Source: Macrostomum hystrix (Eukaryota; Platyhelminthes; Macrostomidae). From it: a stretch of 64,000 bases of DNA. The position numbers and the translations under genes are program-made. The notes under the pieces were generated by a model, which was given only the letters and a program-made list of their open reading frames with translations, was not told where the DNA came from and searched no databases. Below are positions 35,975-46,759 of the stretch, one piece after another (positions within the stretch are counted from its first letter, which is position 1; every line of letters begins with the position of its first letter). The DNA is taken from contig CATNEN010000024.1 in assembly GCA_950097015.1 (NCBI GenBank), forward strand, positions 4,016,501-4,080,500. Reading direction: 5' to 3'.

Positions 35975-38900
35975 ATGTCTGAAGAGTCGTAAGTGAATTA
36001 ACATTTTTACTTGATTTATTTTTTAGTAAAATTTAAGGACAGTTTTGCCTTCAAATTGAGAGACAACCAACATTTCAGAGTTAAAGTGGCAGTCAGAGTC
36101 AGGCCGTTCAATCAGCGCGAAATGGACAGACAAGCCAAGCTAATCATTCAGATGCAGGACAATAACACGGCCATCACAAATCCGGATAGTGAGTTTAAGA
36201 ACACCTCACTTACCAGCTAAATATCAGCGCCTCTACCGACACCTCGTTATCATATATGGTCACCCTGACACCTCACTCCACCCTGACACCTCACTCCACC
36301 CTGACACGTCACTACCAGCAAAATATCAGCGCCTCTACCGACACCTCGTTATCATATATGGTCACCCTGACACCTCACTCCACCCTGACACCTCACTCCA
36401 CCCTGACACCTAACTCCACCCTGACACCTCACTACCAGCCTGACACCTCACTCCACTCTGACACCTCACTTCACCCTGAAACCTCACTCCACTCTGACAC
36501 TTCACAACCACCTTGACACCTCACTACCACCCTGACACCCCGTTGACGTTCCTGACATCTCACTCCCACCCTAAAACCACCACCCTGACTTCTAACCGCG
36601 ACACAGAAGCCTTATCTATTCTCCGCTGACAATTATTTCTATTTGTTAAATTTCGATTTGGCCTTTTAAGATCCAGCCGATGTGAAAACTTTCGCATTCG
36701 ACTTTTCTTATTGGTGAGTTCAAGCTGCCATTCGATACTCATGTTGAAACAAAATGACAGAAAAAAAATATTTTAAATCTGTGCATGTCGCTAAGCCTTA
36801 TCCAATCTCAGGTCGCACGACGGATTCGAGGAGAGGCCAGACGGTGTGCTCGAGCCTGTCTCGCCAGCCTCCAACTATGCCAGTCAGAAGCGGGTGTTCG
36901 GCAATCTTGGCCAGGGCGTCCTTAACAACGCCTTCCTTGGATACAACTGCTCTCTGTTTGCTTACGGCCAAACTGGAGCCGGCAAAAGCTACTCAATGGT
37001 TGGATACGGTAGCAATAGGTGAGTGGCACAGGTGTGTGGTTAGCAACCGGTGAGTATTATGAGACAGGTGTATGGTTAGCAACCAGTGAGTATTATGAGA
37101 CAGGTGTATGGTTAGCAACCAGTGAGTATTATGAGACAGGTGTATGGTTAGCAACCGGTGAGTATTATGAGACAGGTGTATGGTTAGCAACCGGTGAGTA
37201 TTATGAGACAGGTGTATGGTTAGCAACCAGTGAGTATTATGAGACAGGTGTATGGTTAGCAACCAGTGAGTATTATGAGACAGGTGTATGGTTAGCAACC
37301 GGTGAGTATTATGAGACAGGTGTATGGTTAGCAACCGGTGAGTATTATGAGACAGGTGTATGGTTAGCAACCGGTGAGTATTATGAGACAGGTGTATGGT
37401 TAGCAACCAGTGAGTATTATGAGACAGGTGTATGGTTAGCAACCAGTGAGTATTATGAGACAGGTGTGTGGTTAGCAACCGGTGAGTATTATGAGACAGG
37501 TGTATGGTTAGCTATCGGTGAGTATTATGAGACAGGTGTATGGTTAGCAACCGGTGAGTATTATGAGACAGGTGTATGGTTAGCTATCGGTGAGTATTAT
37601 GAGACAGGTGTGTGGTTAGCAACCGGTGAGTATTATGAGACAGGTGTATGGTTAGCTATCGGTGAGTATTATGTAACAGGTGTGTGTGGTTAGCAACCGC
37701 TTTAACAAAAAATAATTTATGCTTAATGGAATTCAGTGAGAATAAAGTTGTTCTATTTTTAAAGCAGAATAAGAAAGTAAGTACAAGTAATTAATTTTTA
37801 TTGCAACACACTTCAGAGGCATTGTTCCAATCACCTGCGACGAGCTGTTTAAGACGATTTCGGAAAATTCGAACAAATCATCACAGGTAACAGGTTAACA
37901 GGTGTTCTGGGTAGCTAACAAGTGTTCTGAGTGGCTATCAGGTGTTCTGAGTGGCTAACAGGTGTTCTAAGTGTCTAACAGGTGTTCTGAGAGGCTAACA
38001 GATGTTCTGAGAGGCTAACAGGTGTTCTGAGTGGCTATCAGGTGTTCTGAGTGGCTATCAGGTGTTCTGAGTGGCTAACAGGTGTTCTGAGTGGCTAACA
38101 GGTGTTCTGAGTGGCTATCAGGTGTTCTGAGTGGCTATCAGGTGTTCTGAGTGGCTATCAGGTGTTCTGAGTGGCTATCAGGTGTTCTGAGTGGCTATCA
38201 GGTGTTCTGAGAGGCTAACAGGTATTCTGAGAGGCTAACAGGTGATCTGAGAGGCTAACAGGTGATCTGAGAGGCTAACAGGTGATCTGAGAGGCTAACA
38301 GGTGTTCTGAGTGGCTATCAGGTGTTCTGAGTGGCTATCAGGTGTTCTGAGTGGCTAACAGGTGTTCTGAGTGGCTATCAGGTGTTCTGAGAGGCTAACA
38401 GGTATTCTGAGAGGCTAACAGGTGATCTGAGAGGCTAACAGGTGATCTGAGAGGCTAACAGGTGATCTGAGAGGCTAACAGGTGTTCTGAGAGGCTAACA
38501 GGTGTTCTGAGTGGCTATCGGGTGTTCTGAGAGGCTAACAGGTGTTCTGAGAGGCTAACAGGTGTTCTGAACAGGTGTTCCTATCTCGCAGATTATACGT
38601 TTAATTTGTTCGACGTATATTTGTGGCCACAGCTCTTATAATCTCCTGTGCACTTTTCCGATAAAAAGGCATTAAGTTCTTTCAGTTTTTTCTTATTCAC
38701 AGCTGGCGTGCTTGATCTATTCCAGCGCATTCGAGTTGCTATGCCAACCAAAATACGCTCTTATCCCCCCAAAAACCCATCCAGCTTCCCTTTTTTGCCA
38801 CTCTGCTGTTTTCAGCAGAAGGATATAGAACTGTTTTTAGTCGACACAACAAGCGGTGCCAGGCTGAGGAAAAGAGGAGGAAAAAGTCCCCACACGCACA

Positions 38901-41900
38901 CACTTATATCCCACAGTTCAGTGGGGATCCCCACACGCACACACATGCTCACACTTATATCCCACAGTTCAGTGGGGATCCCCACACGCACACACATGCT
39001 CACACTTATATCCCACAGTTCCGTGGGGAATTGGAAAGCTGAATTTGCGTTTTTCCCAATCACTTAGCTGTTTTGAGCTGCCTTGGGAATTAATCCTATT
39101 TGGGATTTTGCTTAAGTCTCCGCAAGACACGAAGAAGCGACTGGGAAGCAAAAAAGCTTTCGGAAACAAATTTCCAGAATAACTGGGATAAACCTGTTAG
39201 ATGCTTTCATTTTGGTTTTATAATATCTCCACCCGTTGCTATGACAACGGACACCTAAAACACCAACTGGCAGTGAGTTCAGCTAGCCCGGCGCATTTGT
39301 ATCGATTCCACTAACCACCCGGCTTCGGTTTTTGGGGAAAAGTCTCCCACTTCATCTTCCACATGGGAAGGCTCAGACTCATTCTCTGTAGCAGCAGCAG
39401 CAGCAGCCGCAGCAGCAGCAGCAGCTACAAGTCAGCCCAGCCAGTCCACCCCAACCCCACTCTCGTCTTCAGTCCACAGTCTGAAATCCACCTTGTTTAA
39501 CAACTGCGAAGCGTGCACTATTCTAATGCTAGAGCATGCAGTGGCCTCACTAAAGGAGGCAAACAGTTGGAAACAGATACATAGTTTATTTCTGACCGCA
39601 ATCTACGGCCAGTATTTCAGATTTTTTGTAGCGAGCTTCTCTTAAAGCCAATTCAAATTTCAGTTGGAAGCATTATGTAACGGTATTGTCACTTTAAAAA
39701 GAATAGCTCTTGGACATATACTTGCGATAAAAAGCGTGATAGCAGCAGCGTGATTGTCAGGGAAGTTAAAGTCCAGTTCCGGCACCCATTCCTCAGAGAA
39801 AATCTGAAAAAAATTGAGGAATGAGGAACTGGCAGAGCCACGCCTCAATTTCCGGTCTCCTAGGTTTTGGGAGTACAATCTGATTGATCCCATCAGACAT
39901 GTTTGGACGCAGCGTTCCTTCTGCCCCTAGAGCAGTGTGTGAGGCTTTTTGTTTGCTTTAATGGGAATATTAAAAGTGTACAAATACAAATACAGATTGG
40001 CTGAATCTAGTTTTAATCCGATTGGTTGGATCTTAGCCTCTTCTGATTGGCTGAATCTAGTTTTAATCCGATTGATTTAATCTTAGCCTCTTCTTATTGG
40101 CTAGATCTAGGTTTAATCTGATTGGTTATATATTAGCTTCTGATTGGCTGAATCTAGTTTTAATCCGATTGGTTGGATCTTAGCCTCTTCTGATTGGCTG
40201 GATCTAGGTTTAATCTGATTAGTCTTTTTTCTTGTTTCTTTCTTTTCTTTTTTCTTGTTTCATTAGGCTGGAGTGTTTTTTCGAAGATTCAATGTGTCAG
40301 TGATCTAGGCGAATCGCTTTTTGCATCTTCGGCAATCGATGCCAAAGTTGTACATCTTGTTAATATCTGTATTTCCTGCAGCGCTACGAAGTGACATTCT
40401 CCATGCTGGAGATCTACAACGAAAATGTGCGCGACCTCCTTGGCGACGCGTCAGCGAAAACTGGCCTGCCAATCAGGCAGCACCCCAGCCAGGGTTTCTA
40501 CGTTCACGGTTTGAAACGGGTGCCAGTTGGCAGCTACAGGGAGATTGAGCAGCGTATGGAGCAGGGAACTGCCAACAGGACCGTGGCGGCTACCAACATG
40601 AATGCCACTAGCTCTCGCGCGCACACTGTTGTCACCATCGTCTTCGACCAGATCGCTGGCGGCGGCGGCGCTGGCAGCGGCGGCGAGACCAAAAAGAGCA
40701 GCGTCATGAACCTGGTTGATTTGGCCGGTAACTTCTGATTACCCATCCTAATGAGGAACGATTCCGATTCCCGAATTCCGATTCCCGAATTCCGATTCCC
40801 GAATTCCGATTCCCGAATTCCGATTCCCGAATTCCGATTCCCGAATTCCGATTCCCGAATTCCGATTCCCGAATTCCGATTCCCGAATTCCGATTCCCGA
40901 ATTCCGATTCCCGAATTCCGATTCCCGAATTCCGATTCCCGAATTCCGATTCCCGAATTCCGATTCCCGAATTCCGATTCCCGAATTCCGATTCCCGAAT
41001 TCCGATTCCCGAATTTCGATTCCCGAATTCCGATTCCCGAATTCCGATTCCCGAATTCTGATTCCCGAATTCCGATTCCCGAATTCCGATTCCCGAATTC
41101 CGATTCCCGAATTCCGATTCGCGAATTCCGATTCCCGAATTCCGATTCCCGAATTCCGATTCCCGAATTCCGATTCCCGAATTCTGATTCCCGAATTCCG
41201 ATTCCCGAATTCCGATTCCCGAATTCCGATTCCCGAATTCCGATTCCCGAATTCCAGGCTCAGAGCGGGCTGACAGCACGGGAGCAACTGGTGACAGGTT
41301 GAAAGAGGGCGCCAACATCAACAAATCCCTATCAGCACTTGGCAACGTAATCTCTGCACTTGCCGACCTGTCTATGGGCAAGAAGAAAGTGCTGGTCCCC
41401 TACAGGGACTCAGTGCTCACCAAACTGCTGCAAAATGCTCTCGGTGGAAACAGGTTACTCAGGAACAATATTCTGGACTACTACTTCGCAATCTTACATA
41501 CTGATAGTAGTACATAGCGGATTTTTGTACTTCATTTGCAATATTTTAGCAAAACGGTGATGATAGCCGCTCTATCACCGGCCGACATTAACTATGACGA
41601 AACCCTGAGCACTTTGCGCTATGCAGATCGAGCAAAGAAGATAAAAAACCAGGCCGTTGTCAATGAGAACCCCATGGACAAGCTGCTCAGAGAGCTACAG
41701 GTGAGTTTCCTTATACACCAGGTCCCAGCACTGCCTGTGAATGCCACTGCGAAATGCATGAGAATCGCATGATGGGATACATGCGAATCTCACTGATGAT
41801 ATGCATGAGAATCTCACTGATGATATGCATGAGAATCTCACTGATGATATGCATGAGAATCTCACTGATGATATGCATGAGAATCTCACTGATGATATGC

Positions 41901-44900
41901 ATGAGAATCTCACTGATGATATGCATGAGAATCTCACTGATGATATGCATGAGAATCTCACTGATGATATGCATGAGAATCTCACTGATGATATGCATGA
42001 GAATCTCACTGATGATATGCATGAGAATCTCACTGATGATATGCATGAGAATCTCACTGATGATATGCATGAGAATCTCACTGATGATATGCATGAGAAT
42101 CTCACTGATGATATGCATGAGAATCTCACTGATGATATGCATGAGAATCTCACTGATGATATGCATGAGAATCTCACTGATGATATGCATGAGAATCTCA
42201 CCGAGGAGATACATGAGAATCTCACTGATGATATGCATGAGAATCTCACCGAGGAGATACATGAGAATCTCACTGATGATATGCATGAGAATCTCACCGA
42301 GGAGATACATGAGAATCTCACTGATGATATGCATGAGAATCTCACCGAAGAGATACATGAGAATCTCACTAATGATATGCATGAGAATCTCACTGATAAG
42401 ATGAATGAGAATCTCACTGATAAGATGCATGAGAATCTCACTAATTAGAGGCATGAGAATCTCACTGGTGATAAGAATGAGAATCTGGCTGTTGTGGTGC
42501 TTGATGACTCTGTAGTTACGGTACAGAGAATCTCATTATGATCATTCGCGAATTCTAAATTTCCATTTAGATGGAGAATGAGCGACTAAAGAAGGCGCTG
42601 GATTCTGGGGATCTAAGCAGTGCGGGATTTCCGCAACAGGCGCAGCCGACTGGAATGTCGAAAGCGGGTAATTTTCACAACCCAATTTTGAAGACAGTAA
42701 ATCTTCAGTTAAACATTGTTCAAAAGTCCCGTGGATCATTTAAAATTTACTTTCAGACCTGGAAAAAATGCGTAAGGAAATGGAAGAAGAGATCCGGGCC
42801 CAGCTCATGTCCAATAGCGAGCTTATTCAGCAAAGCAACGCGAACAACTGGGAGGCTAAAGTAAGATAAGAGCTTGCAAATGAGATGCAGCCTAATGTCA
42901 AGCCAATTAGGCCTAAGATCAAGCCAATTATACGATGCCTACGAGTAAGATCCAGCCAATTGGACGAAGCCTTAGATCGAGCCAATTAGACGAAGCCTTA
43001 GATCCAGCCAATTAGACGAAGCCTAAGATCCAGCCAATTATACGAAGCCTAAGATCCAGCCAATTGGACGAAGCCTAAGATCCAGCCAATTGGACGAAGC
43101 CTAAGATCCAGCCAATAAGACGAAGCCTAAGATCCAGTCAATAAGACGAAGCCTAAGATCCAGCCAATAAGACGAAGCCTAAGATCCAGCCAATTATACG
43201 AAGCCTAAGATCCAGCCAATTAGAGGGACCCAATCAGATGAGACAAAGTGACATACGACATAGTTAAATAATAAATCCAACCTTTCCATAATATAATTGC
43301 AGCTGGCTGAAGCTCGGGCCGACCTGGCTACGGTGAGCGAAACGGCTGACAAGAAGTTGCAAACTCCGCACCTGTTAAACCTGAACGAGGACCCGATGCT
43401 CTCCGGTGTGGTGGTTCACTACCTGGAATCGCCCGAGACTCTAATTGGCCGAACTGACGACGAGCAACAGCCGCAAATTCGGCTGATGGGCTTGTCGATA
43501 TCCAAGCGACACGCTATCATCAGCCGGCTGACGGACACGGACTTCGAAATTCGGCCGGCGATTCAGGGCGCCAAGACAAATGTTAACGGACTGCCACTCA
43601 CCGGCGCTTTGGAACTAACGCACAAGGATCGGATTGTGTTTGGTGCGCGAACATTTTTGACTCTATAGATTGACCTTGAACTCTGTCATTGGATATATTT
43701 TGACATTGTATTCAGCCAATCAGTGACTGACCTGGAATTCAGCCAATCAGAGACTGACCCAAAATTCAGCCAATCAGAGACTGACCTAAAACTCTGCCAA
43801 TCAGTGAATGACCTTGAATATAGCCAACGAGAGACTGACCTTGCATTTGACCAATCATAAATTGAAATGAAATTCAACCAATTTCAATTCATAAGCAATT
43901 TTTTCCCTTACTTTGAAAGGTATTCATGCACGCAATTAACCTACCTGAGCGACTCAACTTGCTCCATTACAAATTCCAGGCTCAAATCACGTGTACGTCT
44001 TCATCAATCCAATGAATCCTACCTGCAATGCTAGACTACCAAAGCGCATAGATTGGGACTATGTGCAGAAGGAGATCGCCAATGTCAAAGGCTTCTCAAC
44101 TGGCTCTGCTGGCCTCACTAAGGGCAAGTTAATTTTATGTGCCTTTAATATGCACTACTAACAAATAAAAAGTCAGAGTTTAGTAAAACTTACACAGAAG
44201 CGTACGAATTCCATGTTACAGAGCAAGCAGTGGTGCAAGAACAAATTCTCGAGCTAATACCTTTGGTGACGGAGGTCAACGCAATCTCGGAGGAGTTAAA
44301 CAAGTATCGCTCTTTCGAAGTGATTCTGCTGCCTGTTGTTCGGCCAGACGGTACTAAAGGATCGAGGTAAATCTTATGAAAAATAATAATAATTGCAGGA
44401 GGGCTGCGGGCAATGGCAAATCATTTGGTGACAGTAGAACACAGCCAGCGAGGAGGCAATTCTGCCCATTTCACTGACTCCTGAGCACAGACTCACACAG
44501 GAGTGTACATCTGCCCTGACTTTCTTATCGTCAGACAGTGTACACTCTCACTGTGCCTTGGATGTTGGCCTCAAGGGCGTAAATTGCACGACAAGCCCCC
44601 AAGCCTTCTCTCCGCGGCTGCGCCCCCAAATAAATGTGGCCTCGCTGCGGAATCGAACTAAGGGACCTTTCGATGCAAACAGATGCAAACGCGTCTGCCA
44701 CCGACCTCCCCAGGTTAGCTTAGTAACCAAGGTGTAGGCGGCGCCAGCCGTCACGCGTGCGTGGGGTTGGCGGCGTTCTGCGTCTTTCTCTCTGCCACCT
44801 CTCTACCCGCCTTGGCATGCACGTTAACTGATGTACGGGCTGCGGCTCTAGCCGCCACCCCAGCTCAACTGAGCTGTTATAAAATATACTGAATCGCATT

Positions 44901-46620
44901 GAAATCGCTCTTGTGTATTTTCGGCTATCGACTACAAACAGTCGCATTTCTCAGTTCTTACACAAGGGACCAATTAACCTAGTGGTTAGAGATTTGGAAT
45001 TATAGCCAGAAGGGCGGTAGTTCGAATCTCAGCCCGGGGAAAGCAGTATGTGTCCTTAAACACTTAATTCCCAAGTGCCTCAGTTCTAACGGTTTTAAAA
45101 TGGAAACTTTGGTACAATAAGCTGGTATGCAAGGTGCGCCACCCAATAGCTGTGGCTAAGCCACTGGCTATACGTCTGGCCCAACTTTTCTAGATATTAT
45201 TTCGTTCTCTATTTCAATCAATCTAGGTCATGATAGATTCTAGACTCTAGACACAAGTTGAAAACTTTTACAACTGATTTTCCGCACAGATGCGCTGTGC
45301 AAATGCAGGACCTGCTGAGTGATCTGGAGTGGCGCTGGGAGCGCGGCAAATTTATGAACAGACGGTTCCTCATGCTAGAGCTCTATCAGCGTTTCCAGGC
45401 GGGCGACGACACTGTCGGCTCCGTTGCTAGGGACGCCGATCCGTTCTGGGAGCCGCCTGAGGAGGTGGTCGTTGGCACGGCCACGCTATTCCTGCAGTCG
45501 CTGGCCTACTGTCTTGACTTCGAAGATCGCCTGCCAGTCATCGACCATCGTGGCGTCGTTGAAGGTCACGTGACCGCTGGCCTGACGCCGTGCGACGTCG
45601 AAGGTCGCCCGCTAGGCGAGGACGAATTCATCGACGAGCCTGAGGAGCTGCTTGGCCGGCCGTTGCGATTCAAGGTGCGAATCGAGTCCGCCGAGCTGCT
45701 GCGCCAGCGACACACTCGAGGCGGCTGCCGAGTGGCCTTCGCACTGCTCAGCAAGTCGGTGACAACGCAGACTGTGTTGGACACGGCTGCGCCAAAGTTC
45801 GGCTTCGCCGAGCGGTTCAGTCTGGCCAGTGTGCAGTCGCAGCATCTGCAGTTGCTGACGCATGGCAGCGTCACACTGGAGGTTTGCTTATTAGCTCTGC
45901 GATAGTCACTGTCAGAGTTCGTCACTAAATTCTGAGCCTTTTCAAACTCCGCTTGCAGCTACTCTGCAAGCAGCGAGAGGCGACGCCAGACGGCCGCCTA
46001 TCCGGTCAGTCGACGAGGCAGCTGAGAGAGCGGCTCCGACTCGGCGCCAACGGTATTGTCGGTGGCAACGTCGGTGACTCTGGTCCCTCATCGGCCGATG
46101 CACTGATCGGCGTCGGGACAGTCAGCGTGGCAGACGCTGCCGAGTTAAGCAGGGCTCGTGGCGAACTGGTGGCCCTGCAGCATCGGGTAGCTCGCCTCGA
46201 AGCCCGCGAGCGTCGCTTATTGCAGCTTTGCTCCGATTGGTCCGCCAAGGAGCCAATCGGAGACAGTGCCGGCGACTTTCAAGCCTTGCTGAGGGCCCTG
46301 ACAGCGCTGGCCAGCGGACCTGGCGGACGGTTTCGCGGAAAAGCCGGGCTGATCGGAAAGGTGGGCAGTGAATACCAATTAACTCGCCGCAAAGGTGTTC
46401 ACGAGAGGGCGTCCTTAACAATACGAGTAAAAATTATTTGCAGATGATGCACATACGAAAGGGCGATGCGACAACAGACAATCAGCAGCACAAGGAAGAG
46501 CTGGAGCAGTCGCTGCCTCAGCAGCAGCCAGATCAGACCGCACTGACGCCTTCATCGCCAGGCGGGGCTTCGGCGGAGACGGAGGTTGGCAAGAAGAGCA
46601 AGACATGCCTCATCATGTGA
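35975..46620 (+). CDS. KIF28P: KIF28-like kinesin-3 motor with C-terminal CaaX box
   Basis: Sixteen exons join in phase: 35975-35988, 36079-36188, 36671-36713, 36812-37018, 37817-37886, 40382-40727, 41258-41453, 41550-41700, 42571-42667, 42757-42860, 43303-43642, 43980-44123, 44222-44366, 45290-45881, 45959-46360, 46444-46620; about 1045 residues. The motor domain (about 5-379) begins [14 protein letters not shown] and has the P-loop GQTGAGKS (108-115), switch [11 protein letters not shown] and switch II DLAGSE, then the kinesin-3 sentence [21 protein letters not shown] short coiled coil follows (about 380-446). Next come an FHA domain (LNEDPMLSG..., IGR, SKRHAII, NVNG) and a KIF1-type C2-like region ([20 protein letters not shown]). 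The [15 protein letters not shown] and FWEP sequences point to KIF28 rather than KIF1/13/16. The end KKSKTCLIM fits prenylation. Intron 12 uses a GC donor. Most of its longer introns hold a private minisatellite. Predicted organelle or membrane cargo transport. Confidence 0.92.
36189..36670. repeat. 18 bp minisatellite, KIF28 intron 2
   Basis: Units of CCTGACACCTCACTCCAC (18 bp) with variants, about 14 copies. A longer segment (TATCAGCGCCTCTACCGACA onward, through TATATGGTCA) is duplicated at about 36226 and 36326, giving a ~100 bp higher-order repeat. Confidence 0.9.
37019..37690. repeat. 36 bp minisatellite carrying the splice donor, KIF28 intron 4
   Basis: About 18 copies of a 36 bp unit with AGCAACCGGTGAGTATTATG and AGACAGGTGTATGGTT. 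The genuine junction reads AGCAATAG|GTGAGTGGCACAGG, so the first unit is the exon-intron boundary itself. Variants differ at GGTGAGT/AGTGAGT and GCAACC/GCTATC. The array starts at the donor with no spacer. Confidence 0.96.
37887..38580. repeat. 20 bp minisatellite, KIF28 intron 5
   Basis: About 34 copies of AACAGGTGTTCTGAGTGGCT (20 bp) with GAGAGG/GAGTGG, TAACA/TATCA and GTGATC variants. A block of variants around 38190-38300 recurs around 38370-38480. The genuine donor reads TCACAG|GTAACAGGTTAACAGG and runs directly into the array. Confidence 0.95.
38885..39030. repeat. three copies of a ~51 bp repeat with GGGGATCCCC palindrome
   Basis: CACACTTATATCCCACAGTT followed by C(A/C)GTGGGGATCCCCACACGC and CACACATGCT is present three times. 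The GGGGATCCCC palindrome would fold as a small hairpin. Lies in KIF28 intron 5. Confidence 0.85.
39390..39425. repeat. CAG trinucleotide microsatellite
   Basis: A run of about 12 CAG triplets with one CCG interruption, in KIF28 intron 5. Confidence 0.9.
39995..40225. repeat. ~50 bp minisatellite, KIF28 intron 5
   Basis: Four to five copies of a unit containing GATTGGCTGAATCTAGTTTT and AATCCGATTGGTTGGATCTT, followed by AGCCTCTTCT. It ends shortly before the acceptor of exon 6 at 40382. Confidence 0.85.
40750..41257. repeat. 14 bp minisatellite filling KIF28 intron 6
   Basis: About 36 near-identical copies of GATTCCCGAATTCC (14 bp), each with an EcoRI-type GAATTC. The array starts about 25 bp after the donor GCCG|GTAACT and runs without interruption to the acceptor, which reads CCCGAATTCCAG|GC: the 3' splice site is the last unit plus AG. 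Confidence 0.97.
41790..42480. repeat. 24 bp minisatellite, KIF28 intron 8
   Basis: About 28 copies of a 24 bp unit, ATGCATGAGAATCTCACTGA plus TGAT. From about 42197 to 42350 a variant with CCGAGGAGATAC alternates regularly with the standard unit, giving a 48 bp dimer repeated four times. All open frames through it (both strands) are products of the 8-codon period. Confidence 0.96.
42890..43230. repeat. 26 bp minisatellite, KIF28 intron 10
   Basis: About 12 copies of a 26 bp unit with AAGATCCAGCCAATTAGACG and AAGCCT. The array begins about 35 bp after the donor AAA|GTAAGATAAG. Confidence 0.92.
43680..43890. repeat. ~27 bp degenerate minisatellite, KIF28 intron 11
   Basis: About seven diverged copies of a unit with CAGCCAATCAGAGACTGACC and AAAATT, in the intron between the FHA exon and exon 12. 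Confidence 0.85.
44378..44720 (-). mobile_element. tRNA-derived SINE, family B
   Basis: Read on the minus strand, the head has an A-box-like GGTCGGTGGCAGACGCG and a B box GTTCGATTCCG (about 44650-44660). The body contains GTCAGTGAAATGGGCAGAAT and CACCAAATGATTTGCCATTG, and the tail is AATTATTATTATTT. The body matches the element at 53185-53475. It lies in KIF28 intron 13. Confidence 0.8.
44960..45200 (+). mobile_element. tRNA-derived SINE, diverged family A
   Basis: Head with A box in AACCTAGTGGTTAGAGA and B box GTAGTTCGAATCTCAGCCC. The downstream GTGTCCTTAAACACTTAATT corresponds to the GTCCTTTAGCAAGACACTTA segment of the copy at 30818, and AATAGCTGTGGCTAAGCC to its 3' part. It lies in the same KIF28 intron as the family B copy. 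Confidence 0.75.
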
Positions 46621-46742
46621 CTGGCTGATTGACACCTTACTAACAAATAAGCATGCGCTTGTAAACATTTGCATATTGACCTTATATTCTTTATTTTCTA
46701 TCCTGAGCTGATTGTGTTTTACTGAGAAATTAAGAAAAAACT

Positions 46743-46748
46743 AATAAA
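46743..46748 (+). promoter_or_regulatory. polyadenylation signal, KIF28-like gene
   Basis: AATAAA 123 bp after the stop codon, the first downstream. Confidence 0.6.
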
Positions 46749-46759
46749 TTCGCTTTGGA

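Noticed and set aside
41695-42454. Four overlapping 215-248 codon frames on both strands
   Set aside because: They are within KIF28 intron 8, generated by the 24 bp (8 codon) unit.
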